From contig KN887419.1 of the NCBI GenBank assembly GCA_000934455.1, positions 15,906 through 79,905 on the forward strand: 64,000 nucleotides of DNA. The letters run 5' to 3'. The stretch's first letter is position 1; every line of letters begins with the position of its first letter. The notes beneath the pieces are model-generated. The model was not told the origin of the DNA and ran no database searches. It saw only the letters and a list, made by a program, of their open reading frames with translations. The position numbers were made by a program, and so were the translations under genes. This DNA is from Apostichopus parvimensis (taxonomy: Eukaryota > Echinodermata > Holothuroidea > Aspidochirotida > Stichopodidae). Shown here piece by piece: positions 38,446 through 51,500 of this stretch.

Positions 38446-38828
38446 CTTTTCGTGCAACGTCCTTCTAAAATTCAATCCATTGGCCGTGTTCGTACCGAAA
38501 TCCTAAAAATAGTGGCAGTAGTTTCCTTCCCAGTTATGTTGGCAACCTTCTTGTGTACTGAAAAACCGGAAAAACCAGACAAACTTCTGTCTGTTCCTGT
38601 ACAACGCATTCAGTTTTGGCTCCTGTAAACTCGATCGTCGCCGGACATCTCAAAATTGACTCTTGTAGGGAAGCTGTAAGAGTAAAATATCACATATGAT
38701 TGAAACACCGTGGTCTGTTAGATGAAAATATGCAACATGTAAATATGTAGTTAAATCTCCAAACCTCGAAAATATAGACAAAATAAACCCAGTATGTTGT
38801 ACACAGTAGAAATCCTGAAATCTGCCAT
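38446..38828 (-). pseudogene. Broken Ig receptor gene (copy B)
   Basis: Counterpart of 7794-8268. Signal exon 38765-38828 (MADFRISTVYNILG...), same length and phase. Ig exon 38446-38673 is only 228 nt against 324: the part that would carry the second half of the Ig fold is lost. The stop at the fourth codon of copy A is CAA here, but an insertion shifts the frame to a stop further on. The two copies thus carry different damage, and the ancestor at duplication may have been less damaged than either. Confidence 0.7.
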
Positions 38829-39764
38829 TGAAAAAGAAATGAATGTTCCGCTAATATGTTGAGTGTAAGAGTTATAGAGTTTCTGCGGAACTGGACAGTC
38901 CGTGTACAAGTTATTTGCCATTGTTTCATTGTCAACGAAATAAAAAAAATGGAAATAATGGAATAACAACTTGTAACGAAGTACACCTAAGCAAAAAAAG
39001 TGAATTGGTTGTTTGATTTTCTTGTTTTGAAATTGACTTAAAGACCCGTATGATTTTGCAGCATTTAGGTTTTCCCGATGTTTTGTATTTCTAATATCTC
39101 ATCACTAATTAATCAACCAACCCCACTTTGTCATTGTTAAAATTGTTGGTCTTTTAGATTTGCTACTAAAATAGTGGCTAAAATGATATGAAAGACATTT
39201 GAAAAGGATTTATTAATATAAGTTATTTTGTAGACGTATTTGACAATTCAATTTAAGATATGTGTGCTTACTTGCAATCTTATTTTGATTGACTTATATT
39301 CGGTAGGTTTGCTACAGTTCTTAATGCAGCAACATTTCCGAAATAGATACTTTCGATTCTGTCGGGGAAAATGTGCTAAATATCAATTAACAAATTTGAT
39401 CAACGAAATATATCCCTTGTCCCCCATCTGTCCGTTTGTTTTAGGATATAATTTACATATCTTGCAATGTTGTTATTGTTTGAAAAGGGTACTAGATAAC
39501 GAAAAACTTGTAGACCTTTATCGGATTTATTGATCGGAGTCGGGTGAGAAACAAACACAATGTTCATTTCTCAATTTTCTCAAAGAACGGGAATACTAAT
39601 GGCGACATACTCACCAATTAAATAGCAATCTTTTAAGATTCACACAATATTGCAGATAGACGTAGTTTGCATTAAAAGCGCAAGTAAATTTAGTTATTTT
39701 GTTCAGTTAAGAAATTCATCGAACTGTTCTTCAGTTTATGTAAGCCAAGCATTCTGAGGTCAAG
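38829..39764. other. Intergenic stretch, counterpart of 8269-9196
   Basis: No gene seen. A plus frame 39240-39533 is not open in copy A. Confidence 0.35.
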
Positions 39765-40289
39765 ATGGCGTCACTTCAGTTTGATGGACTTAGGGCTTTA
39801 GGAATATATACACTGACATGGGTAGGTAAGGTGTATCATAATTAATCATATTATGTTTGGTAAAGTTCATGTAGTCTATCCAACTTTCAATTGGAAAGTA
39901 AGTACTTTATTGCGTACTCATAGATATATATTAGTTGACTATGAAAGAGCCTATAAATAGTATTGCTAAACTTGTACTTTGAGAGATACTTGGAAACTAA
40001 CGCCAGTCAAGTACTTTTGCTTTAAAACAATCGTATTTTAAGATTAATATTCCATACCAAATAATAGGACCACTCGTGGAAAATTATTGTCTGAATCGAA
40101 ACAAGGAAGTAAATTTTACTTCGTTTGTTTTTTGCACAATAGAAGTTGTTGAGAAAGAACCCCCCGTTTATTACTTACTCTCCGAGTCAAAGTAATATGA
40201 TTAATTGTATTGTATCCTATTATTCACTAATCTGTAATAACTTTCATGCAGCTCCTGCAGCAAGTGTTACACCAACAGAATACATATAA
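39765..40289 (+). CDS. Tiny two-exon open frame, signal-like (copy B)
   Basis: Exons 39765-39825 and 40252-40289, the counterpart of 9197-9723 with the same lengths, phases and stop. First exon MASLQFDGLRALGIYT..., second APAASVTPTEYI. The second exon's peptide is identical in both copies although the flanks differ, which hints at constraint, but 12 residues is little evidence. Confidence 0.3.
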
Positions 40290-41149
40290 TATTTTTGGGT
40301 CTCGTCTGAAAATTACCCGGTAGACTTTTGTTTGAGGAAATTTATTATTATGAAAAGTCGACTTAATTAGCCGTACAATATTTCAAATTTGTAATTTAAA
40401 AACATGTTTTATTTTGATGGGTGATTCACCAACAAATGCTGACATTACGTCTGACATTAATGTCTGTGAATTAAGCAGTATATACTTATAAATGAGCTGT
40501 TCTACTTTCTTCATTATCACAAGCAAGCCCTTACTCTTATACCACGAAAGTAACTTGACTGATTTTGAAATGTTAATGTAGAAAGACTGAATCTACGCTT
40601 CCTGCTTCAAAATTTTCATTCAATTCTTAAAAGTATGCAGTTTTCCAGATTTGTACTTTTTAACCTTAAAGAGTCTATATCAAAAGTGAAGCAGTGTGAT
40701 GTAATTATTACCATAAGAATGAATTGTTTTTGTTTGTTATTTTACTTTTATTTTGTACTCTACTGCTTTACTTTAAACTGGGTACGGATCCACTTTTCGC
40801 CATCTTTTGAACATAGGAACAATGACATTTCACTGATTCATTATTAAAAATTATTCCAAAGCAACAGCAAAAGTGTTACAATGCATTACCTCATGAACTC
40901 AACAAATACCTTGTGGCATTGCAACAAGAGAGACCGACATTAACGAAAGCTATGCGTCATTAACATAATATATTTATAAGAAATTATTCAATTGCAACTC
41001 GTCGCCTCGCCATCAGTCGTCTTGACCACAAGATGAGACGTACCCACACTAATTTACCCCCTACTTCCTCCTACCCTCATTTGCCAGAAGGAAATGGTTC
41101 AATAAAGCAAATTTTCTCACTCTAGATCTTAGTAATACATATATCTTTA
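40290..41149. other. Non-coding block shared with copy A
   Basis: It aligns with 9724-10583. Nothing recognised. Confidence 0.4.
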
Positions 41150-42302
41150 TAGAGGTTATGAAGTGGTGGGTTTTCATGTCTTGGAATGGTTTATCAACAT
41201 TACTACAACACCACCCATGCACAACTTTCCGTAAAAACGGCTTCAAACGCCAGAAATTCGTCAAAGTATTCCCCAGAGACCTCTCGAAGAATTGTAAAAC
41301 GATCCCGATGGCCGAGACAAGTCGCTGCCGATCGAGGTCCCCGAGCAGAACGGTTGGACTATCCTGAACCGAAACTGGTCGGTTAGCATAAACGAAACCA
41401 CCGTTATTAAGACCATAATATGATTTAAATGATCTCGAATGTCGATGATCCTGCTACTTAACTTCGTAGCGAAGCTTCTAGAATGTTGTTACTTACAGTG
41501 CAAGGAAAATGTGACATTCTGTACAGTGCAAGTGCAACCCTATAGTACTAGTAGTGGTAACATGAGGTCTAGACCTAACTAATAAACGTTGTATAACAGG
41601 CTAGCCCGTGTAATTGTATCTTTCAACTGTTACGTAAAATCATAACACAACGCCAGTTTTACCACAAAAGAAAAATTGCAGATCTAGTATTGATTGTTCT
41701 AAAACCAACTGGCTTTCAGTTTTGTGTAAAATATTAGGTAACCAATAAAAATATCGTCATTTGTTGCATCAAGGAGGCCTATGCTATGGTCATAACAAAT
41801 AATTTGTGCAATAATATGGGACCACGAGCATTCGTAACGTTGTGTATGTGTAGTGTTTTGAACGAGTCGTGTCCAAATTCTTCGATTTCTGTCATCTTTT
41901 GGAAAAGCGTGCAGGTGAAATCCGTCTTTACTTGTGGTGGAGCAACCTGCAACCACACATCGGCTCAGCGTATTTAACAGTTACGAGATAAATTTACGTA
42001 AAAACAAAACTCCAAACACCAAATCTCAATTACTGCAGAGCACTGCAACAGTGTAATGTTGTGTGTTCCCAGACGTTTAAGAATGTAAACATAGCGTCCC
42101 GGAAGTGAGCTGAGTTCCTCGACTGACGTCACGCCGCATTAGCGTCTATACAACAATTTTTAGAAAGTTGTTATTATCCTCGAATTTTGATCGGTTATTC
42201 CTCAAGGATGCAAGCTTCGTTTGACACAAATTGGGTATCATCGGACGCAACGAGTGTACAGAATACGATGTTAAAGAAAAATCTGTCCATTTCATAACCT
42301 CT
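41150..42302. mobile_element. Harbinger-like DNA element, copy B only
   Basis: The 1.15-kb insertion starts TAGAGGTTATGAAGTGG and ends CCATTTCATAACCTCT, giving inverted ends of about 16 bp with one mismatch. The empty site in copy A reads TCT-TTA-AGTGAAGG. Here TTA (41147-41149) lies to the left and TCA (42303-42305) to the right, consistent with a 3-bp TWA target duplication with one later change, the rule for PIF-Harbinger. It carries a THAP-like piece and no transposase, so it is non-autonomous. Confidence 0.65.
41822..41965 (-). pseudogene. THAP zinc-finger fragment inside the element
   Basis: Reads SRCVVAGCSTTSKDG, then FHLHAFPKDDRNRRIW and TRLVQ, the N-terminal half of the THAP DNA-binding domain: the first Cys pair, the HxFPKD motif and the conserved Trp. 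No ATG is in frame just upstream, and the C-terminal Cys/His pair and AVPTIF-like end are missing. It is probably a captured exon or the remains of the element's DNA-binding protein. Confidence 0.65.
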
Positions 42303-44459
42303 TCAAGTAAAGGCATGCAAACCATTAAACATGTAGAAAACACCTCTTACCATATCAAGTATACCATTTAAATAGAATTAGACCACAAGCAAAATACACG
42401 ACGAATGGAAAATTTTAGATTGTGACTTGATGATAAGCACTTAGCAGCTACCTAGTATATCGTAGGTATACTATACACATATGCATGTTTAGCCAGAAGG
42501 TACTTACAGTGCCCATCGGTAGCCATATGGTACAAACTTTAGTATGATTGCAAAAAAAAAGGTGTCACAGGACGAGTAGTGTGTTTGACATTGGTTCATG
42601 CAGGGTTCGTTGCAGTACCGGACTGTTTTTGAAAGGGGACCCGCTCTGATGCAAGAGTCGCTTACATTTTTCGCTCGTCAAAAGGTAAAGGCTGGTGGTT
42701 CAGTTAAGATGTCTAATAGAGGGTGCTCTGTGATAAACGTTCAGTATTCAGGTGGACTGTGTAATATTCTCGGTTAAATGAGGGGTGTAGGTGCATCAAT
42801 ACAAGTGTTGATGATCTAGGTTTAAGCCAAACGTTCCCTGTCCCGTTAGTGAATGGCGTAACGCTATTGATAAACTATTCTATGTTATTACTTTCTGATA
42901 GTCCTTGTCCTCAATGAGGTAACTTTTTATTCAAAGTCAAATCGATTAGTATAAGTCAGTGTCTTAGCGTTTCTAGTTTAATATTACCCAGGATAATTTT
43001 GTTCCTCGTGAGAGGTATGGAAAGGTCCCTTTCCTATCTAAAGCTTCTTAAAAAGAGCTTGGAGCCTTAGATTCGTAACAACAAAAGAGTTACGTAATTG
43101 TTTTAGTGTATATACATCAGTTAACCGCCAGGAAAATTGCATTTTCATTAATTAAAGGTTTGATCAGAGCAACGTCTGTGTTACGAGAACTTGCCGATAA
43201 CATGCCAGTAACCTAGTAACAGCAATCAGTGGGAACCAAAGTGTTTAAATAACGAAAGGCGTTGTGCTGCACACGCAACTTTGCTGCGTCAAAATCCAAT
43301 CAAACATTATCATATTCGGATCAGATTTGGATAAAATGAATGTTTGCAAAAAAGAAGGACATTTCCAACGATACCACGATTCTATAAAAGTCAAGACAAA
43401 CTATAATAGGAAAATTCGCCTCCATAGGCTTATTATATTTACGGTATTAATTCATAAAATTAAAAGAATATGACCCATCATGTCGTCATATGCAACTTGT
43501 GATACGTGTACACTGTAGGCCTACTCGCCGTCTCCCTCTCTCTACTTCCACAGGACAACTATTTAGGCCCGTACGATCAATGTGATATAGTTAACAGAAT
43601 ATTGCAAATACTGCATGCCAAAAGACGAATTCAATTTGATGGTTTTAAAAACTAGTCATGTGAATTCAATATACCTTCATGTCGAGAATGTGTAGGACAC
43701 ATCATGATTTATCGTGTCGTAATTATTATATAACATTAGGGGAGCCTGCTGCAATATACCTTTGAATTACTAGTATGCAGATTTTATGGCTGTCTGCATT
43801 TTTTAAATGAACAGCCCAAATCTATGGTACTAAGGAGAGCAAATTTAAACGGAATAACGCTATAAATTTCAGGACATATGATGTAACGCATACAAGGCAT
43901 ATGTTGTTATTGTGACTTACCTGATTCGATGTAGTGTTGGTATAATGGTTATCAGGTAATTTTCAATAGCAAACTGCATAGGTACTAGACTAACTGGCAA
44001 TTAATTCAAATCTATCATTAAGTTCACAAAACAGCTTTTTATTTGATTCTAATCCTAGTAATATGCAATGAACAGTCATTTGACAATGAGGCCGGAATCT
44101 TTATACTTTTAAAAATTAATTAAAACAAGTTTACATATCATTTATACTAATAAAAAGAATCGATAAATTTTACTTTATGTTCCCGATTGCTGTAATTTGA
44201 AGACGAAAAATGCATCTAACCTCCAAGATTTACAAATAGAAAAGTTCAAGGAGACAAACACAGATTCCGACCTTGGTTGCTCATTTCAACACTCTGGCGG
44301 TTAATTGTCTTTGTCAAATCTGTTTCCAACGTGATGAGAGTAATATCTGTAACATTAGCTACTATATCCTGTGAACGTTCTCGTTATAACAGGAGAGTAT
44401 TTCGTTTTCCATATATTCATTGCATTCAAAGATTTGTATTTGAGCTCTGTGATTAATTT
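42303..44459. other. Non-coding block shared with copy A
   Basis: It aligns with about 10584-12680. No gene recognised. Confidence 0.4.
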
Positions 44460-47400
44460 TCATTGAATTTCGGCCAAGGATATATTCGTATAATCACTGA
44501 AAATATTACTAGGAACTGAAGGTATGGAAGTAACCCAAACTCTTAGCGAATCACTCCTATTTGTACATAACATATCAAATGTTGTAAGATTATCTAGATC
44601 GATATCTTCTTCCGAATCAGGAGGCTTCGGTAGCTCCAACGGTTTACCACCACCATCTAATATCAACCAACACTTTTCCAACGATAACATGTCATTTACT
44701 CTATCTAGAGAATACTTGCTGTTTGGAGGTAATTGTTTATACATTTCTTCAGCAAAATCTTCTTCGAAATTAAGTTTCTTTAAATCAACAATAAAAAGGG
44801 TTTCATCGAAGTTCTCCTGAGAGCACATCGAGTTTGCCTGTTTAACAATCGGCGTTTCTTCAGTTAAAAAATCCCCTACAAAAATAATACGCTTCGTGTT
44901 CTTCCACTCGACATCAGAATCGAAGAAAGATGCAGCGGACATCTCTTTCCGTTCTCCGTTAGGAGTTTCAATTTGTAACTGTGTCTTCAAGAACCGGTCT
45001 ATCAAGGGATCGATTTCCTTAAGCTACAGAAAAGGTGAGATTAATAATAAACGTACTCAATGTGAAGGAAAGGTCGACATAACATAACATCGTAGTCACC
45101 ACCGTCGATTATGAATCAAATTTTAACAGTTTGCAGTAGTAAAGCAGTTTTCTAACATTTTGCTCCTATCACGAATGTAAATTATATGCGATATCTGTAT
45201 TGTGGAGTTATTTTCCAATGTTCTAGCATTTGTTTCAATCATAGTATTGTACATTGATACATACAAACGACGTGTAACAAGTGCTACTATCGCTCATTTT
45301 GTATCATCCATAGTGTAACAAATAAGCATAACTTGCAAAATGATGAAAATCTTGGAGCTTACATGCAATTCTAGAAAAACGTAAATTTTGGCGGAGCTGT
45401 AATTAAAACATGAATGGAAAGCATTTTTCAGCAAACTTACGTCATTTCCATATTCATTCTTCGTGTTTATTTTGCAACGGCGACCTGTGTGAAGTACGGT
45501 ACATTAAATAGGAAACCACAACATATCACACAGTCTTCATTGATATCAATAAATGGACAAGATTAAAACTATATATATGTGATTAAGAATTCAGTAAACC
45601 TTTTGCCCCATATTAGTCAAAAGTATCAAAAATCAAAATGGTGTACTTTTTATTACAAGAACTGTTAATCTTACGTAAGTTAATTTCTTTAATATCTCGA
45701 TCACATTTCAAAGTCTTATTCTTAGGATCTTTGTTGGTTCGGCTTTTTCTCATTACTCGTGTGTCACTCATTGCCGTCAGTCTTCAAGCGTCTCTTTTGG
45801 ACATTTGTCATTGATCACAACTTATTTATAAGGTACACACAAGCTAACAAACTGATCCAAAGTTACACGAAATAATTTTGTTATTGTTTGGTATTTTAAA
45901 AGGTGTATAAAAACAATATGTTAAGGCTACCATATCTTTTGATGCAAGGTTGACTACATAATATGCAAGTTAGCACGTAACAACATGCATTGAAATTCAA
46001 AGACCAATCGGGCAAACCTGGGGCTATACACAATTCTTACTGCAATGTAAACGTTAAAATAGGTCTCTTATACTTGGATTTATCAATCATTATCCACGAA
46101 ATGTCTGTATACTTGAAAATTGTGCAAATGAACTTGAACCAACGGCAGCGTCACCAGAAATGTTTCTTGTTAGGAGGAATTATACTTTCATGAATTTCAT
46201 GACGGTATGCCTTCGCATTTTGTAATTACCTTCTGTAAAACATTAACCTTTAACGTATTAGTACTATACATTCCCTAACCAGTGTTGACCTACCAGATGG
46301 GATATAGAAGATATTATACAACATGTGAATACATGTAGCTGCAACATAGGCATATATGTTGATACACCCTTTTTGCACGTAAATTGTTTTGCTTATCTAT
46401 TTCCCGTGCAATATGAGCATTGTGAATTTTCTTTCCCTTTTTCTGATAGAATGGTAAAACTGGTAAATAGAATGTCACTTACCGCAATAAAGTGCAATTA
46501 GTAAAGTCGTAGTAACTATTATCACGATTACAATGACGCACGTCACAATGAGAATCGGAGCATTTCCATCATTAGGTATTTCTAAGTCATCACAGGACAC
46601 TATTAATATTAAGTGAAGAAACATGCGCATAAGTTCATAACTAAATATAATGTAAATGACAGTGACAGAAAAACAAACAGATAAACAAAACTGAATGAAA
46701 ATTTGAAACAATAAAGGCATTATTTGAATTATGATTGTTTAGCTGTCCCAAAACTTGGACAAAGAAAATATGGGAGATTTTGACACCGTTTACACATCCA
46801 ATTCATGAAACTGCAAAACATCTTTAAGAACTGAAATTTTCACACCTTAATACAGAATGCGTTATGACACTTTCTTGCTTTAAACATCCGATTAAACTCG
46901 GTGCTCATGCATGTATGTACGTTATGAACGCAATACGGTGCTTTGAGTTAATTTTTTCTGCACAAACTATGATCAATCTAAAATTAAAATTTCATAAAAG
47001 CTTCATCATTATGTACGGCAGCACTAACTATAGGTAAGACCCGTTTGATAAAGCATCTCAGTTGTGTCGAAATTGAATAAACGCGTACATGTGTTGGTAA
47101 TAAAATGAATTCGGTTTGGAATGTCTTTTTGACAAAGTTTGACACTGCCTTTTTTTTACTTGACTTTAAGTATGAAAATCAGGTTTGGCCATAACATTAC
47201 ATGACGTAACATAACATAAATGGATTAGAGTAATGGTATACATAATAATCTAAATGCTAACAAGACAACAAAAACCACTTACCAAACGTTACATTTACTC
47301 TAGCATCCCTTAGTGCATTTACATGTCCTCCTATAGAACTGGAGCATAGCAAAACTGTTAATCCACAGTTCAAGCTTTGAGTGTCCAAACTGACACTGGC

Positions 47401-48558
47401 GTTCCACGAATTATCTGGCAGTCGTTCTTCGTTTATTCGACCTTGAATTATACTTCCATTTTTGGAAGTCCAGATTGGTAATATTTTCTCTGTGGTTGGA
47501 CTGATGATTGTGCACGTGAGAAATGTTTGATCTTCAGACGTTTGTATTACGCAATCTTCACATGAAGTACACTGGTCTATCACTGGACAAGGCTCTGTTA
47601 AGGGAATAAAAAACAATCGAAAAGGAAAGATTAAACAAGCATCTTGTGACATATAAGGTTCTTTATCCTACCCGCTCGCTGCATTTCAGAAAGTAGAGTA
47701 TTTACAAGCCAGAAGAACACTTAAATAAACTCATGTCATTAAAATAATCGCCACTGTATGAGAAAAATATATAATTGAATGATTTAAAAAAAAAAGGTAA
47801 TGAGCAACAGTCACTTTCGAATGATTATTGGATAAATGATTGTGAGTGGGTAGGTAATATGTTCTATTTGATTCTAACAGTTTTCTAGATCTTATGTTAT
47901 CACTAGATCTGCCCTACATATGTACTTGTATTACATGATCATTACCTATAAGATTTATAAACACGGTGTCTTGTTCCTTCTCGTCATCTTCCATAAAGTG
48001 CAAGATGGTGTAAGGACCTGTTTGGTTACGACCAACGCTCTTGATGATAAGTGAACCATCGTCACTGATATCGTAGTGTTGCACTGGCCAAACATGTTGG
48101 ACACCAGATACCAATTGCGCGATGGGCAATGAGCTCGTACTATTTCCTACGAACCAGTATAGCTCTGTAAGTGTAGACGTGGTGAGTGAACAGTTGACAA
48201 CTTGTGTGCTGCCTTCTTCAACCGACAGTTCTTCTGGACATCTAAGTGACGACGCTTTGTAAAAAGACCATTTATAAAATGTTAATATCATTCTTAATAA
48301 GCATCATCATTATATATTCAAACCAAAGTATCATATAAAGATTTATACTTTAAAGTGAGTATGATTATCTTTTACTGTCTTATGGTAACATCCTTATTTT
48401 AAGATAAATTAATGTGTCATATAGTAACGGTTAAACTGTGATTAGAAGAAACAGTTAAGAAATCAAATGTAGCAAACAATTCAATACTTACCTGAATAGC
48501 TAGTCGGTAAAGCAGTTGCAATGAAAAATGCAACTCCCAAAAGGTAATTTGACGTCAT
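44460..48558 (-). CDS. Ig-Ig-TM-NACHT-like receptor, copy B, uninterrupted
   Basis: Six exons: signal 48492-48558 (67 nt), Ig1 47946-48254 (309), Ig2 47283-47594 (312), membrane 46483-46599 (117), linker 45441-45484 (44), NACHT-like 44460-45017 (558, with stop). Sum 1407 nt, 468 residues, no stop inside. Every border is GT-AG and every phase fits (1,1,1,1,0). Signal MTSNYLLGVAFFIATALP. Ig1 has LRCPEE, VVNC, YWFVG, DDGSLIIKSV and YTILH in place of Tyr-x-Cys. Ig2 has LTC, W and LLC. The helix is Ile/Val-rich, followed by RRCK. The last exon has FVGDFLTEETPIVKQ (P-loop lost: neither Gly-Lys nor Lys remains), CWLILDGGG (Walker B-like) and RVWVTSIPS (sensor Arg lost), and it ends 11 residues after DYTNIS. 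Expected place: plasma membrane, Ig part outside, NACHT-like part inside. It probably cannot bind ATP, so it may act as a scaffold, partner or decoy. Function is inferred. Confidence 0.8.
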
Positions 48559-51500
48559 GTTGAACTATCGGGCTTCATAAGTCGCAATGTGGATTAACTT
48601 GTTTAATTTTTCTGAGGAGAGAATAGCTGTCTTCTTAAGACTTCCTTATATAATAACATTTAAATTTATAATCGTAAAAGATGTTCGATGCTGTCCTCTA
48701 TAACCATGGTAAAGAAACCATTGTCTTGAATTAATTTACAGCTATAATGACATCGAGGTTAAACTATTGTCACCGGTTACCTAACTTTAGTATATACGTA
48801 TAATACGATATTAAACACATCTAAGAAAGGATCTTCTAATGGCTAGAACTGAAAACTTAGCAAAATATGTTGAAAGATGTCTCCAGGGTAGCATTTTATA
48901 TGCTAAATATGTTAGATGTGCGAAGTTTATTGTTATTGTGTAAATTAAACAGCGAAGTGAACGTTGTCACTTACAGGGCAATCAAATTTAAAACGTCTAT
49001 ATTTTTTCAAAATAATATTGCAATCATTTATCAGTAGATGGAAGACGTTTGGAGAACAAAACCAAGCTGTTTAAATTCAACCAATCGATGGCTTGTCGAG
49101 CTTTTGCCAATATTTGAAATGAGGTTTCAACTAAAATACTTAGTGTGAAAGAGTTTTCTCAAAGATATACAAGTTTTACATTGTCTTCCACAAGAATATC
49201 ACTTTAAAAATTAATGTACTGTTTTCGTTCTGCAGGTTACACAGTTCTATGTTACCACAAATTCAGTGTGTACTTCATTACAAACGAGGCCTACTAATCA
49301 ACCGTTAAAAGTGTTAATTGTGTACACTTTGTGCGTCTATACTTTATTATACTGGTCATTGTTTTACAATTAAATATTATTTTTTTAAAGTATAAGTTTT
49401 ACGCTTAATAACCTTAACAGAAACAGTATTTTTCAATATTGCTTGACTTCGTTTTGATCAATTACTCCCTGAAGCAGTAAATGATGCTTACACGTACCGA
49501 AATATCGTATGGATGTTTCTTGCGATGTACAACGTTGAGCTGACTGTACAGCATTTGTTTCAGTTAACACAAAGATACGTACTCTACAGTTAACTGTAGA
49601 CGTGATATTCATGCATATAACCTAACACAAACAATCCCGGTACGAAGGTCAATTTGTAAACTGTGATATATTAATGTTCACAACAAGGCACAAATACGCT
49701 GACATCTGCCAATGCACCGAATGTGCAGCTATATGGTAAAGAACTTCCAACAGAAGCCTACTGTAATAAACTATTTGTTGCACTTTAACACTGTTCGATA
49801 TACTGCAAGAGCGATCTGTGCACAAAACCTAGAGGACCCACGGGGGGAAATGTATTGTTTTGAAGCTCATTTTGTCTACCCCCGATATACCGCAATCACT
49901 AAATGAGATCAAATTAACCAAATACTGTATCACTTAAATATGGGGATAATAAACACTACACATCGATGACATGGTATGTATAGGTAGAATTGTACTTCGT
50001 TATTGTACTTCGTTATCGTCATCGGAAGTTGGTTTGATAATAAGACTTTAACATTATTTTGACATACTTATTTTGCTACACTTAATATAAATTTAATCTT
50101 TTAGTTTTCCAGACAGCCAATCTTAGAGCCGATTTGGTGATTCCAATGGGCCTTGAACATACTTAGGGGCGTTGGTCATTACTGGGCTGGCCGTATGAAT
50201 GCTATTTCTGGTGGGCACGACGGATAAACATAGGACCTATTTTTATATCTAGATGAATAAGCAATGGGCACTTAAGGTTTACTGATTCCACGTTAGGTAT
50301 AGATAATGGCCGCTTCAACTGCCGGTTTCGGGGAATTGCTGGTTAAGGGAGGATTGGTTGGTTTGAACATGAGAAAGTTTCACAAAAATGTTGACAATTC
50401 TAAGTTCAAAGTGAATGTATCATTATGATAAATTAAAATCTATATTTAGACGTTTCTTTCAGATTATTGACAATTTCATTGTACCAAACATATCTAAATA
50501 TACAAAATGAAGATTAAGTACAAAAGTATATACAGGAACCCCCACCTTATCAGGAAGTTACATTGTTCTGTTTGTTTATTGTTATACATGAAACTACTTT
50601 CAACTACAAATTTTTAGAAGTATCTAAGAAAAAAAAATCTAACAATCGAGATTGGCAGATTGGGCACTTTAGCTTTTGCATGAGATTCTAAAAAAAGTGA
50701 ATGAGCTTATGATATTGAAGATGAAAGCACTTTTAGAGAAATTAGAGTGTTTGAATCGAAACAAGGAATATAATGAGCCCTTCATTGTTTGAAAAGAGAA
50801 ATTGTTGGGAAGGGTTATCTTGGTCCACGTAAAATGACTGATAACTATTGTAACTAAATTGTTAGTTATTAAAAAGTGAAAACGATACGTTATGTAATCC
50901 TACAGGAACTTGATGAATTTTTGACTTTTTGTCTAATTTTGTGGCATGACAACTATATAGAGATGTAACTGAACAGCTAGTTACAACGATATCAAGTGAC
51001 GTATTTGGACTGTGTATTTGACTATTTATGTCTCCGCCTTACATTACAAAACAGTCACTTTAGAAAATGAAGACTTAAATAGGGCTGCCATAACAAAAGA
51101 AACAACAAGTTAATAGTAAAGGTTACATATCAAAACAATGCAAATATAAGGAGTTATCATACCAACTATTACAGCTCTGACTACTGATCAGTCATTATAA
51201 TGCCTGGATGTCAATAAAACCCTTCCCCTTCCCCTCTCGTCTCTCAAATAAAACGGAAGAAAGGAAATATACAAATCAGGTACAAAACAGTTCGTGTATT
51301 AAAGAAAATACAAAGAAGATACAATTGCCAGCTGATCTTGCCGGACACATGAGACTTAAATTACCCTTTGCGTTGTGATCAAAGACGCCATTAGAACTGA
51401 TAGTACTGATAGTACTGAACATAAGAAAGTTGCATATCTATTCAGTTATGTCTTCTTTTCATAGCAAAACATCACTATTTGCATCATTAGGTCATTGACC

